Notes under the pieces: model-generated
The model's input: the letters and a program-made list of their open reading frames with translations, nothing else
What the model was told of the DNA's origin: nothing
The model's database searches: none
Part shown: one piece after another, positions 45,937 to 55,068 of the stretch
How positions within the stretch are numbered: position 1 is the first letter of the stretch
Layout: each line of letters starts with the position of its first letter
Program-made: the position numbers and the translations under genes
From: Burkholderiales bacterium
GTDB lineage: Bacteria > Pseudomonadota > Gammaproteobacteria > Burkholderiales > Nitrosomonadaceae
DNA length: 64,000 nucleotides
Assembly: GCA_024235735.1 (NCBI GenBank)
Contig: JACKLU010000012.1
Coordinates: 12,817-76,816, forward strand
Direction of reading: 5' to 3'

Positions 45937-46110
45937 CCTTTTGTTTTATTACCCGCTTTTTTGTTCCGTTTGTGTTCAAATCAGAAACAATCATGAATTT
46001 CTCAATTACCGGACTGACTCGGACACGCGAATCTACGATGACTTGTACGCAGGCCTATTTGTGCACATCAATACACCATTATTAAGCATTAGACTGGTTA
46101 CTCGCGGATA

Positions 46111-46161
46111 TTAACAGAGCGTTAAGCAGTGTAACCGAGACAGTCAACGCAAGACAGAAAC
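46111..46161 (+). repeat. 51-bp intergenic repeat, copy 2
   Basis: Matches 42816-42866 at about 79% in direct orientation, between rpmE and the cupin gene. The two copies bracket the IS66 element and rpmE, but no transposon structure links them. Confidence 0.5.
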
Positions 46162-46222
46162 GGATCTTTTTTAACACCGCAGCGCTTGCAGTGGATAGTT
46201 CTTCAACTCAGCTAACACGGCA

Positions 46223-46558
46223 TCAATAATAGACCGCCAACCAGTAGGTTTCTCGATTTGGATCTGTCCAGCTGACTCTGTGCTGTTGATGCGGTGGAAT
46301 ATGAATATAATCACCTTCCTCCAAACGAACAACCACATTGTTTGAGAAGGTTATTACCGCACTGCCCTTTAACAGCAAAACCCATTCATTCTGATTTTGG
46401 TCGTACCAGCCGTTTTCCGGCGAGCGATGTCCACAGGACACAATCCTCTCGATTCTCAACATACCTTTCTCGACCAGGGTCTCGAAAAACTCTTTTTCGT
46501 GACCATTGGAGACGGAGGAATAAATATTCTCTGGTTTTATAGTCCTGCCTTTATCCAT
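46223..46558 (-). CDS. Single-domain cupin protein
   Basis: 111-aa small beta-barrel. Cupin motif 1 is GHRSPENGWYDQNQNEWVLLL with a His-Glu pattern; motif 2 is LEEGDYIHIPPHQQHRV, keeping G-D-IP--H-H. Substrate and metal are unknown. A GTG at 46561 precedes ATG 46558; neither has a strong ribosome-binding site. It lies 80 bp downstream of the cytochrome P460 gene, on the same strand, with a long inverted repeat between them. Confidence 0.88.
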   Translation of the reverse strand: MDKGRTIKPENIYSSVSNGHEKEFFETLVEKGMLRIERIVSCGHRSPENGWYDQNQNEWVLLLKGSAVITFSNNVVVRLEEGDYIHIPPHQQHRVSWTDPNRETYWLAVYY

Positions 46559-46580
46559 CACTCAGATAGTCTGAAAAAAT

Positions 46581-46621
46581 ATTGAATTCTCGTCAAAATC
46601 AGAAAATAACGAGAATTCAAT
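46581..46621. terminator. 13-bp perfect inverted repeat between cytochrome P460 and cupin genes
   Basis: ATTGAATTCTCGT (46581-46593) and ACGAGAATTCAAT (46609-46621) pair perfectly around a 15-nt loop. It lies after the cytochrome stop and directly before the cupin start on the minus strand. No U-run follows, so it may be a processing hairpin, weak terminator or operator rather than a canonical terminator. Confidence 0.5.
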
Positions 46622-46638
46622 CCATTACACCAAATCAC

Positions 46639-47166
46639 TTAATCATTTTTGACGAAATCGACTAACCGCTGAAAAGTGAACAAATAATCCTGTGCGGCCA
46701 ATGGGGTATGACACTGCACACAATTCAACTCATTGCTTTTCTCTGAGCCATCAGGATTATACAAAGCAAAACCCCAATTTCCGGTACGATCATCCGCCGA
46801 GAAAGCTTCGTCCCAGTCAGCGCGGTTCTCCATCACCGCAACACCCGCAAGAGAATCGATTTCAAAAAGCCCGTCGCTGCCTTTCACTGGCTTACCATCT
46901 TCCCCTGTCTTGGTTGCATAAATTTCCATGACTACCACAGATCCGGAAGCCGCTTTTTGCTCCGCCTTGTAGCTGGCTATCGCTGCATCATTCGCGTACA
47001 GTTTGGCCACCTGTGTCTGATTCGCGCGATTCGCTGTGGAATAAAGGGTAAACGTATCCGCGTAGCCCTCCGGAAATTTGACATGCTCCGGATTTCCACC
47101 ACTATGCGCAGCCAGTGGCGCAATAGCCAGTGCTGCCACCACTATTTTTAACAAACCTTTCATCAT
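46639..47166 (-). CDS. Cytochrome P460 family protein
   Basis: 175-aa periplasmic c-type cytochrome. Signal peptide LLKIVVAALAIAPLAAHSGG, then a mainly beta domain, then the single heme site C149-V-Q-C152-H153 and a C-terminal helix. In Nitrosomonas, cytochrome P460 oxidises hydroxylamine (to N2O, with NO) through a lysine-crosslinked heme. Several lysines in the EIYATKTGEDGKPVKG segment (residues 81-96) are candidates for the crosslink, but I cannot assign it by eye. The related cytochrome c'-beta cannot be fully excluded. AAGGAG precedes two consecutive ATGs (47166, 47163); the second is better spaced. Confidence 0.9.
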   Translation of the reverse strand: MMKGLLKIVVAALAIAPLAAHSGGNPEHVKFPEGYADTFTLYSTANRANQTQVAKLYANDAAIASYKAEQKAASGSVVVMEIYATKTGEDGKPVKGSDGLFEIDSLAGVAVMENRADWDEAFSADDRTGNWGFALYNPDGSEKSNELNCVQCHTPLAAQDYLFTFQRLVDFVKND

Positions 47167-47237
47167 GACTCCTTATCTATAGTCAGTTGTAAAATCTTTG
47201 AAATGTACGTATTACTCGCCATGCACGGCTTAATATT

Positions 47238-47615
47238 TCAACCTATGTTACTCATGTCGATCACCAATCGCACGGATAGATAAACCACCAGTGCGGCGAC
47301 AAAAAAATGAAACAGGTACAACAAGGGCTTTTCTTTGGCGAGATCAAGCCATGTTTTAAGTTTTCCTTCTTGTTTGAGACGCTCATATTCCGATCGCATA
47401 CGCACCGTTCTCGCTCGCTGATATTCATCAAGCAATGAGCGCGCCCTGTCATAGTCATCCGCATCCGTTAACCAGATGGCTGGCATGGATATCCCCCAGT
47501 TGCCTGCCGAAGTTTCGTAAAATTCAATATAGTTATCCATCAAGAGCTTACGAACGTCGTCGGCTTCATCATCTGGAACGCCACTGAGCCTGAACAGTAT
47601 TTTGGATTGGGACAT
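47238..47615 (-). CDS. DUF6164 family protein
   Basis: 125-aa protein with a soluble ferredoxin-like N-terminal part (KILFRLSGVPDDEADDVRKLL... FYETSAGNWGISMPAIWL) and a C-terminal hydrophobic helix (YLFHFFVAALVVYLSVRLVI), so it is probably anchored in the inner membrane. This matches the uncharacterised DUF6164 family. The frame extends to 47648, but ATG 47615 has AGG at good distance. Between cytochrome P460 and a divergent SDR gene. Confidence 0.78.
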   Translation of the reverse strand: MSQSKILFRLSGVPDDEADDVRKLLMDNYIEFYETSAGNWGISMPAIWLTDADDYDRARSLLDEYQRARTVRMRSEYERLKQEGKLKTWLDLAKEKPLLYLFHFFVAALVVYLSVRLVIDMSNIG

Positions 47616-47737
47616 AGACTTGCCTGCTATTAAAACCGTTTTCACCAAACAGAGATTTTCTGTCCGTTTGATGCTATCTTTGCAGTCATCCGATTGTCAA
47701 GCGGATGTCCGAAATATATTCAAGATCAATTCAAGAA

Positions 47738-48574
47738 ATGAAAAAAACAATCTTAATTACAGGCTGCTCAAGTGGAATTGGCCTATGTGTGGCGAAGGCG
47801 TTAAAAGCCAGAGGTTATCGTGTTTTTGCCACTGCACGCCGGCATGACAGCGTCAGCATGCTGCTGAACGAGGGGCTGGAAAGTTTCCGCCTGGATCTCA
47901 TGGATTCAAATTCCATACATTTCGCGTTTGAAGAAGTCATGCGACGAACCGGCGGCGAATTATACGCCTTGTTTAATAATGGCGCTTACGGACTGCCGGG
48001 CGCCATTGAAGATCTCAGCCGCGATGCCTTGCGCGACCAATTCGAAACCAATGTCCTGGGTTGGCAGGAACTCACCAACCTCGTCATTCCCGTCATGCGG
48101 AAACAAAATTACGGACGCATTATTCAGAACAGTTCGGTACTCGGTTTCGTATCCTTACCGTTTCGCGGTGCTTACAATGCCACAAAATACGCCATTGAAG
48201 GACTGAGCGATACCCTGCGGCTTGAACTCAAAGACACCGATATTCACGTCTGCCTGATCGAGCCCGGTCCGATCGCCAGCAAATTCCGGCAAAACGCACT
48301 GGTCATGCTGAACAAATATATCGACATTGAAAACAGCATTCATCGCGAGCGTTATCAGAAAGTTTTGCAGCGCCTGAACAAGGAAGGCCCGGCAGTACCT
48401 TTCACGCTTCCACCCGAAGCTGTTCTCAAACGCGTTATTCATGCGCTTGAAGCAACAAATCCGCAACCACGGTATTACGTTACTTTTCCGACCCGCCTAT
48501 TCGGTGTTCTCAAACGCATACTCAGCACCCGCGCGCTTGACAGACTGCTGGCCAAGGCGGGAGACAGCAATTAA
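47738..48574 (+). CDS. Short-chain dehydrogenase/reductase (SDR) family oxidoreductase
   Basis: 278-aa classical SDR. Cofactor motif TGCSSGIG at the N-terminus, FNNGAYG in place of NNAG, catalytic Ser in IIQNSSVLGFVSLP and the YxxxK site YNATKYAIEG. The extended C-terminus (HALEATNPQPRYYVTFPTRLFG) is like YbbO-type or steroid/retinol-dehydrogenase-like members. ATG 47705 would add 11 residues; MKKTILITG at 47738 gives the usual short N-terminus. Substrate unknown. Confidence 0.9.
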   Translation: MKKTILITGCSSGIGLCVAKALKARGYRVFATARRHDSVSMLLNEGLESFRLDLMDSNSIHFAFEEVMRRTGGELYALFNNGAYGLPGAIEDLSRDALRDQFETNVLGWQELTNLVIPVMRKQNYGRIIQNSSVLGFVSLPFRGAYNATKYAIEGLSDTLRLELKDTDIHVCLIEPGPIASKFRQNALVMLNKYIDIENSIHRERYQKVLQRLNKEGPAVPFTLPPEAVLKRVIHALEATNPQPRYYVTFPTRLFGVLKRILSTRALDRLLAKAGDSN

Positions 48575-48628
48575 ATCCAGATCAAGTCGAAACAGTTGAA
48601 AAAACTGCCCCCAGCGAACAACAACCGC

Positions 48629-48660
48629 AAAAAAAAACACCTCACTGTAACAGTGAGGTG
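48629..48660 (-). terminator. Rho-independent terminator of the outer-membrane protein gene
   Basis: CACCTCACTG (48638-48647), a TAA loop and CAGTGAGGTG (48651-48660) form a perfect 10-bp stem. Read on the minus strand it is followed by nine U residues (A-run 48629-48637), a textbook terminator 104 bp after the gene ending at 48764. Confidence 0.92.
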
Positions 48661-48763
48661 CAATGGCTTCGTCACGAACTAACTGCCCTATGAACTACGC
48701 ACAAACAAACAACAAGGAAAAAACACTACCCAACAAACTTTGCTAGCTGAAATAATGCGGGAC

Positions 48764-49675
48764 TTAGAAGCCGATACCCAGATAACCACCTGCCGTCATG
48801 CCGCTTAAATTAATACCATCAGTCTTGCTGGTCAATTGATAGCGCCCATCAATACCCAAGTAAAAGTTCTTCCAAAGATGGTAATCAATGCCTGCTCCAA
48901 ACTGAACTCCAGGAACTATATAAGTAATCGATTCAGATGGAGGACTCAGAACATGAATTGCCAAGCCTGCTGGAATAATCCAAGGTCTCAATTTTGAGCC
49001 TTCAAGAAATTTAATCTTTGGAGAAGCAGTTAACGTAAACTGATTCACAGTCACATTTATCGGATTTAGGTCACCTCCCGCCAACATGCTCGGTATATTA
49101 CCAACCGCTCCATTACCTTTGATATCATGTCCAAATTCTTTATATTCAAACATCAGCTCCGCAAAAATTGATGTTCTTGGCATCATGCCCCATACATTGT
49201 TAGTCAAATTCCAGTCAAGTCCAGCCCCAATATACCAACCATCCCGGTCTGCTTGATCCTGCGCGCCGATTGGCAAGACCTGATTTTTTATAGTAACGCC
49301 ATCACGATGATTCATCATATGAGCAAATCCACCCCGGAAAAACAACATACGATCTTTACGCGCGACACCTCCAGTTTCATTCCCAACACGTTCTTCTAAC
49401 GCAGCATTGGTTTGCTGTATATTGTCAACTCTTTCTATGGTCTTGTTCGTTGTTTGCTCTATCGTATTGACTTTTTGTGCAGATTCAGCACTCTCTGTTT
49501 TTAATTTTTCCAATTCAGCTTGCAAAACTTGCAAGCTTTGCTCTAATTGTTTGATACGCTGTGATGCCGTATCATGAGCTAGAGCATGCGGTGAAGTTGC
49601 CACTGCCGCCAGACAACAAGAGCCAGCAATCATCATTCTGACAGACAAGACATTTTTCTTAATAAACCGTTTCAT
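48764..49675 (-). CDS. Outer-membrane beta-barrel protein with N-terminal coiled coil
   Basis: 303-aa exported protein. Signal peptide ending in SPHALAHD; a coiled coil over about residues 40-100 (RIKQLEQSLQVLQAELEKL, then TIEQTTNKTIERVDNIQQ); then an eight-strand-like barrel of alternating aromatic/hydrophobic segments ending in GGYLGIGF with the C-terminal Phe needed for BAM insertion. TTG 49678 is in frame, but GGAGGAGTTTG precedes ATG 49675. A strong terminator follows, suggesting high expression as a single gene. Specific function is not recognised. Confidence 0.82.
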   Translation of the reverse strand: MKRFIKKNVLSVRMMIAGSCCLAAVATSPHALAHDTASQRIKQLEQSLQVLQAELEKLKTESAESAQKVNTIEQTTNKTIERVDNIQQTNAALEERVGNETGGVARKDRMLFFRGGFAHMMNHRDGVTIKNQVLPIGAQDQADRDGWYIGAGLDWNLTNNVWGMMPRTSIFAELMFEYKEFGHDIKGNGAVGNIPSMLAGGDLNPINVTVNQFTLTASPKIKFLEGSKLRPWIIPAGLAIHVLSPPSESITYIVPGVQFGAGIDYHLWKNFYLGIDGRYQLTSKTDGINLSGMTAGGYLGIGF

Positions 49676-49890
49676 CAAACTCCTCCATTTTTATATACTT
49701 ATATTAAATGAGTATTAGCATCCTATCTCGAAACCAATCCTTATCTTTCAGCATCTATAAAAGCAACCGGCCTTATTTATATAAATCAAATTCTCTGAAC
49801 ATAAAGTGGTTGAATGCTATTCGATAATGTAATAATCGACTTTGATCTTAATCAAGGATTGAATTGAAATATTGCCTTAAGAGAAAATTT

Positions 49891-50586
49891 GTGAGTCATA
49901 TACTTTTGCCAGATTCACCCTTTCCGTCACTGGAGAATGCGCTGGAATCACCGAACGGATTACTCGCGGCCGGCGGTGATTTATCCGCCTCCCGCCTGCT
50001 GAGCGCCTATCGCAATGGCATATTCCCCTGGTTTAATGAAGACGAACCGATTTTGTGGTGGAGTCCCGATCCACGCATGGTTTTGTTTCCCGATGAGTTA
50101 AAAATTTCCCGTTCTCTGGCGAAATTGATCCGGAAAAACAATTACACGATACAAACCGATGCACACTTTGTAGAAGTCATGCAATCCTGCGCTGCGCCGC
50201 GCAAAGATCAGCAAGGCACCTGGATTCATCCGGAAATGATCGATGCTTACACCGAGCTGCACCAGCTCGGTCTGGCGCATTCCGTGGAAACCTGGATTGA
50301 TGGCGCGCTGGCTGGAGGACTCTACGGCGTTGCGCTGGGTAAAATTTTTTTTGGTGAATCCATGTTTTCCCGCTCGCCTAATGCTTCTAAAATTGCGTTT
50401 GCATATCTGGTCGAACAACTGTCAAAATGGGAATTTGCGGTGATTGATTGTCAAGTCAGGACAACACACTTGGCCTCGCTGGGCGCGCGCGAAATTCCCA
50501 GAACAGTTTTCCGTCAATTGCTGGAGCGACATATTCAGGATGTGACATATGCAGAAAAATGGAATTTCGGCACTCCGGTCGGATAG
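49891..50586 (+). CDS. aat: Leucyl/phenylalanyl-tRNA--protein transferase
   Basis: Adds Leu or Phe to N-terminal Lys/Arg of proteins, marking them for ClpS/ClpAP. 231 aa from GTG 49891, which begins the family-typical SHILLPDSPFPSLE and has AAGAGA upstream; an earlier TTG at 49864 is less likely. Motifs FPWFNEDEPILWWSPDPR, GGLYGVALG and FFGESMFSR are diagnostic. Followed by bpt after 2 bp, forming the aat-bpt N-degron operon. Confidence 0.95.
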   Translation: MSHILLPDSPFPSLENALESPNGLLAAGGDLSASRLLSAYRNGIFPWFNEDEPILWWSPDPRMVLFPDELKISRSLAKLIRKNNYTIQTDAHFVEVMQSCAAPRKDQQGTWIHPEMIDAYTELHQLGLAHSVETWIDGALAGGLYGVALGKIFFGESMFSRSPNASKIAFAYLVEQLSKWEFAVIDCQVRTTHLASLGAREIPRTVFRQLLERHIQDVTYAEKWNFGTPVG

Positions 50587-50588
50587 CG

Positions 50589-51305
50589 ATGAAAACACTT
50601 AAATATCATACAACGCACCCCTATCCGTGCGGTTACCTGCCGGACAGAATGGCGCGTTCCGAAGTCGTTGCAGCGGAACATACCGTCGACACGGAAACAT
50701 ACGCGGAACTGATTCATCATGGCTATCGCCGCAGCGGCCGGTTCGTTTACCGGCCACAATGCGAGCAGTGCCGCGCCTGTCTGTCGGTGCGCATCAGCGT
50801 TGACGCATTTAATCCCAATCGTGCGCAACGCAGATGCTGGAAAAAACACCAGCATTTAACGGCCCGTCAACACAAACTGCATTTTGACCGGAAGCATTTC
50901 GAACTCTATCAACACTATCAGGCCCGACGCCATGCTGACGACGGCATGGCGCAAGACAACCACGGACAATATCAGAATTTTTTGCTGCAAAGCCATATCA
51001 ATTCCAGCCTGATCACTTTTCATGAACGGGAAAACCTGCGTATGGTCAGCATCATTGATCTCTTGCCAACAGGGATATCTTCTGTCTACACTTTCTACGA
51101 TCCGGATATCGGTCAGGCCAGTTTCGGCACCTATAACGTCCTTTGGCAAGTTCAGCTTTGCCGCGCACTGGGCCTCAAATATCTTTATCTCGGCTACTGG
51201 ATAAAAGAGCATCACAAAATGAATTACAAAGCCAGCTTCCAGCCACTGGAAATCCTGATTAATGGCCGGTGGCTGCCTTTTGAGCAAGCTACCGCCGATG
51301 ACTGA
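50589..51305 (+). CDS. bpt: Aspartate/glutamate leucyltransferase Bpt (bacterial ATE homologue)
   Basis: 238-aa enzyme transferring Leu to N-terminal Asp or Glu, complementing Aat in the N-degron pathway. Motifs: YPCGYLPDRMARSEV, SGRFVYRPQCEQCRACLSVR (cysteine cluster), and LGYWIKEHHKMNYKASFQPLE. Begins 2 bp after the aat stop. The open frame extends upstream through aat, but the ATG at 50589 fits the family. Confidence 0.95.
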   Translation: MKTLKYHTTHPYPCGYLPDRMARSEVVAAEHTVDTETYAELIHHGYRRSGRFVYRPQCEQCRACLSVRISVDAFNPNRAQRRCWKKHQHLTARQHKLHFDRKHFELYQHYQARRHADDGMAQDNHGQYQNFLLQSHINSSLITFHERENLRMVSIIDLLPTGISSVYTFYDPDIGQASFGTYNVLWQVQLCRALGLKYLYLGYWIKEHHKMNYKASFQPLEILINGRWLPFEQATADD

Positions 51306-51322
51306 ATGATTTTAGAACATGC

Positions 51323-51461
51323 AACTATTCAGCGCACTTTGTCATTCCGAGCAACGCGAGGAATCCTAGGTTTTGGGCACATGAATAAACGCTCAAGATT
51401 TCTCGCTACCGATCGAAATGACAGCATAATCAAACGCCTTGTCAAATAAGGCTGAATAGTT
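51323..51461. repeat. 139-bp foldback (MITE/REP-like) element
   Basis: Terminal inverted repeats AACTATTCAGC (51323-51333) and GCTGAATAGTT (51451-51461) are perfect. Inside, GTCATTCCGAGCAACGCGAGG pairs imperfectly with the CTCGCTACCGATCGAAATGAC segment. This GTCATTCC...GAAATGAC foldback resembles a dispersed palindromic repeat common in many bacterial genomes. It sits between bpt and pyrD and has no ORF. Confidence 0.75.
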
Positions 51462-51482
51462 ACTAGAACATTAAAATAACAT

Positions 51483-52490
51483 ATGATTTATACGCTGCTA
51501 CGCCCGCTGCTCTTCCAGCTTGATCCTGAAACCGCGCATCGCATTACTTTCAGCGCCCTGGACAAAGCGTTTAGACTTGGCTTATTGAAACACCGCACCC
51601 TGGCATGCGCCACGCGTCGCGTCATGGGCATCAATTTCCCCAATCCGATCGGTCTGGCAGCAGGACTCGATAAAAATGGCGAACATCTGCAAGTCTTGTC
51701 CGCACTGGGTTTCGGTTTTCTCGAAATCGGCACGGTCACGCCGCGCGCCCAGCCGGGAAACCCTGCGCCGCGCATTTTCCGCATTCCACAGGCGCAAGCT
51801 ATTATTAATCGTTTGGGATTTAATAATCACGGCGTCGATCAACTCGTCGCAAATGTCACCGCATCAAACTATAAAGGCATACTGGGCATCAATATCGGCA
51901 AGAATTTTGATACACCCATTGAGAAAGCAGTCGATGATTACCGGCTGTGTCTGAAAAAAGTCTATCCACTGGCCAGTTATGTCACGATTAACATTTCATC
52001 GCCCAATACACAGAATCTGCGGCAATTACAGGGAGCGGATGCGCTCGATCGTTTACTGGCCGAATTAAAGTCGGAACAGTTGCGTTTAGCGCAACAGCAT
52101 GGTGAATATAAGCCGTTGGCCGTGAAAATTGCGCCCGACCTTGAGCCGTCTCAGATCGAAGCAATCGCCGCGCTGTTGTTAAAACACGACATTGACGGCG
52201 TTATCGCCACGAATACCACACTTGCCCGGACCGGAATCGAACATCTACCGGTTTCGCATGAAGCAGGGGGGCTTAGCGGCACACCGTTAACGCAGCAATC
52301 CAATGCTGTTATCCGGAGACTGCATCAATTACTTAGCGGCGCCATTCCCATTATCGGTGTCGGCGGCATTATGTCGGCGCAAGACGCAAAAACTAAAATG
52401 AATGCAGGCGCGGATTTGATACAGATCTACACCGGACTGATTTACCAAGGACCGGATTTGCTGCCGGAAATTGCAAAAGTGGTTTGTTAA
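51483..52490 (+). CDS. pyrD: Dihydroorotate dehydrogenase (quinone), class 2
   Basis: Membrane-associated flavoenzyme of pyrimidine synthesis; oxidises dihydroorotate with quinone. 335 aa with the class 2 N-terminal helix (YTLLRPLLFQLDPETAHR), the FMN and substrate motifs PIGLAAGLDKNGE, EIGTVTPRAQPGNPAPR, ISSPNTQNLR (loop with the catalytic Ser nearby), NTTLAR and GVGGI. Complete, normal length. Preceded by a foldback repeat, so probably transcribed alone. Confidence 0.96.
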   Translation: MIYTLLRPLLFQLDPETAHRITFSALDKAFRLGLLKHRTLACATRRVMGINFPNPIGLAAGLDKNGEHLQVLSALGFGFLEIGTVTPRAQPGNPAPRIFRIPQAQAIINRLGFNNHGVDQLVANVTASNYKGILGINIGKNFDTPIEKAVDDYRLCLKKVYPLASYVTINISSPNTQNLRQLQGADALDRLLAELKSEQLRLAQQHGEYKPLAVKIAPDLEPSQIEAIAALLLKHDIDGVIATNTTLARTGIEHLPVSHEAGGLSGTPLTQQSNAVIRRLHQLLSGAIPIIGVGGIMSAQDAKTKMNAGADLIQIYTGLIYQGPDLLPEIAKVVC

Positions 52491-52890
52491 CATACGGAAA
52501 CAATCCGGTAACGGAAACGGAGTTACTTTCGCAAATCCGGCAAATCTGTTTTGACACTGACTGCTGTACTGACAGGCTGCGCGGGCGGCCATTGCAACAC
52601 GCGCGCATCATTATCACTGCACGCTCAGAAGCGATGCAATGGTGTCATTTAAATTTTTTACATTTTCATCACTGTAAAGATCTGGCAAATAACCTTTTGA
52701 TGCAAACAAATCTGCGTCATTCTGCGTATACAAAAATGATTATCAAATCACCAATCACCCGAATTCCTTAAGGTGCTTGCACGTTATTGTTCAATTTTCA
52801 GGCATATCCCGCTACAATGCCCTGTGAAATCCGCATAGACAACCGTTTGGCTTTCTATACAATAAATATTGGAAAAACCCGGAACATGCC
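52491..52890. other. 400-bp intergenic region before pilJ
   Basis: An ORF on the plus strand (52484-52771) begins within the pyrD stop but shows no family features, and I do not accept it. TACAAT near 52815 with a weak TTCAAT 17 bp upstream could be the pilJ promoter, giving a leader of about 70 nt. No RNA gene or repeat is recognised. Confidence 0.35.
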
Positions 52891-55020
52891 ATGAGCGAAA
52901 TTTTTGCAAAACTGAGAACTCTGTTTGAATTCGACAAAAAGACGCATGCGAACATTGCAATCGCAGTGCCCGGCGCCGTAACTGCGTCAACAAGAAACAA
53001 CAGTCCGAGCCACTTTTCCACTTATCGTAAACCATGGATACCCGGCATTTTTTTTATTGTGCTGTTGATTTCCCTGTTGTTTGCACTTGTTTTTCATCTG
53101 ATGCAAACTAGGGAAAATGCCGCACGAATAGAATTAACCGTTCGCATGCAGGAACACAACCAGCGTCTCCCGGTTATTGTTCAGCACGCATTCGCAGGTC
53201 ACGAGAATGCCTTCGAAGAGCTCCTCGACAGCCGGAAAGCCATTGATCAATCGATCGAATTGTTATCACAAGGCGGCTATTTCCGGCAGCAATACCTTTC
53301 ACCAGTCTCCGAGAAGACTCAGCTTGATCATTTAACAACAATCATCAATAACTGGTTGATTGAAGAGAAGAAGATTCAATCTATTTTCAGTGACCGTCAG
53401 GCATTCACACATCTCGGTGAAGCTGTCGGCACGATTAATTCGACGGGCAATCTGATCAATCAAACCCTTGAGCAGCTGATCGCCCATATGACCGATTCAG
53501 GAAGCCCATCCAACCAATTGAGTGTTATTACAACGATGCGGACACTGGTTCAAAATGTGTTCAGAAGTATCAATGTCGTTCTGCCAAGCAAGCTGCCGGT
53601 CACCGAAATACAGAATCAGCTTTCCCATGACCGTAAGCAGTTCCTGGCGATTATCGGCGCATTGAACGAAGGACAGGGCGTTTTACCGCTTTCCACGCTG
53701 AAAGACAGTCAGGTGCGGGAAAAACTGGAGCAAATCAAATCGTTGTTTGCCACAATTGACGACAGTATTCAAACCATACAATCCGAAATCGCGACTGTCA
53801 TGCCAGCAAGGGCCGCCGCCAACCAGCTTATTCAAACTAATGAAATCATGCGCAACAGCATTGCGGTACTGGATTATGCTCTTCAGCGATGGGAAGCAAA
53901 AACAAGCGATCTGCTGAAAAAAGTCATTTATGTGCTGGCCGCCTGTACCATCATTTCATTATGCTGGCTGATTTACGCATTACGCAGGAAAAGACCCGAG
54001 CAACCTCGAATTACCGCCACGCAAGGACTGGACAAAACACAGGAAGCCATGCTGCGGCTGCTGGAGGATATGAAAAAAATGGCCGAAGGCGATCTGACCG
54101 TACGCACCGCAGTTACCGAAGATGTGACCGGCGCGATCGCTGACGCGGTTAATTTCACAATAGAAGAGTTGCACACGCTCGTTGAACAAGTCAACATTGC
54201 CAGTCTCAACGTGGTTGATGCTTCCAGCCAGGCGCAGCAGATTGCGGCAAAACTGCTTGAAGACGCTCAGCAGCAATCGCTGAAAATCAAAGAATCGACA
54301 ATCGCCATTGTCGGCATGATCGAGGCGATGGATAAGGTTTCCGATACCGCCAAAGAATCCACACAGGTTGCCAGACAATCATTGGAAACCGCCGAAAATG
54401 GCGGCAGCGCGGTACGTCAGACCATAACAGGCATGGAAGAAATTCGCGCGCACATCCAGGATACAGCCAAACGAATCAAACGACTCGGAGAAAGCGCCCA
54501 GGAAATCAGTGAAATTGTCGCGTTGATCTCGGATATTACTGAACAGACAAACGTACTCGCTTTAAACGCAGCATTGCAAGCTTCCGCCGCAGGCGAAGCA
54601 GGCCGCGGTTTCAATATTATTGCCCAGGATGTGCAGCGGCTTGCCGAACGTTCCACCGAAGCCAGCAAACAAATCAGCCGCTTGATAAAAATGATTCAGA
54701 ACGACACCTATGACGCCATTGTCGCCATGGAAAGAAGTACGCTCGAAGTAGCCAAGGGTACACAACGATCTCATGCGGCCGGCAAAGCACTTGAAGAGAT
54801 TGAGACGGTATCGAAACAATTGGCGCAACAGGTCACACATATTTATGACACCACGCATGCACAAACCCAGGCCGCAAACACAGTCGTCGAGAATATGGAA
54901 AAAATACTGCTGATCACACAACAAACAACTGACGGAAGCTTGGCTACAACTGCGGCAATCAATCAGATTACGGGATACGCTGCCGAACTCAAATCATCCG
55001 TATCCAGTTTTAAGGTTTAA
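52891..55020 (+). CDS. pilJ: Methyl-accepting chemotaxis-type protein PilJ (twitching motility)
   Basis: 709-aa sensor of the Pil-Chp system controlling type IV pili. Cytoplasmic N-terminus, TM1 ~49-72 (IPGIFFIVLLISLLFALVF), a periplasmic helical domain to ~345, TM2 ~346-366 (VIYVLAACTIISLCWLIYAL), a HAMP-like linker, and the MCP signalling domain with the hairpin tip EQTNVLALNAALQASAAGEA (PilJ-type, with alanine and glutamine changes from classic MCPs). The next gene, 48 bp on, is pilL/chpA. pilG, pilH and pilI are not upstream here. Confidence 0.92.
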   Translation: MSEIFAKLRTLFEFDKKTHANIAIAVPGAVTASTRNNSPSHFSTYRKPWIPGIFFIVLLISLLFALVFHLMQTRENAARIELTVRMQEHNQRLPVIVQHAFAGHENAFEELLDSRKAIDQSIELLSQGGYFRQQYLSPVSEKTQLDHLTTIINNWLIEEKKIQSIFSDRQAFTHLGEAVGTINSTGNLINQTLEQLIAHMTDSGSPSNQLSVITTMRTLVQNVFRSINVVLPSKLPVTEIQNQLSHDRKQFLAIIGALNEGQGVLPLSTLKDSQVREKLEQIKSLFATIDDSIQTIQSEIATVMPARAAANQLIQTNEIMRNSIAVLDYALQRWEAKTSDLLKKVIYVLAACTIISLCWLIYALRRKRPEQPRITATQGLDKTQEAMLRLLEDMKKMAEGDLTVRTAVTEDVTGAIADAVNFTIEELHTLVEQVNIASLNVVDASSQAQQIAAKLLEDAQQQSLKIKESTIAIVGMIEAMDKVSDTAKESTQVARQSLETAENGGSAVRQTITGMEEIRAHIQDTAKRIKRLGESAQEISEIVALISDITEQTNVLALNAALQASAAGEAGRGFNIIAQDVQRLAERSTEASKQISRLIKMIQNDTYDAIVAMERSTLEVAKGTQRSHAAGKALEEIETVSKQLAQQVTHIYDTTHAQTQAANTVVENMEKILLITQQTTDGSLATTAAINQITGYAAELKSSVSSFKV

Positions 55021-55068
55021 ATTATCCTATCGCCTAGTTTCTCATTCTTACTCAACTGATCATCGAAT

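Noticed and set aside
45807..46085. 92-aa plus-strand ORF overlapping rpmE
   Set aside because: Shifted frame of rpmE and its downstream sequence; no ribosome-binding site.
52484..52771. 95-aa ORF after pyrD
   Set aside because: Starts inside the pyrD stop and fills the gap, but shows no domain, no ribosome-binding site and irregular codon use.
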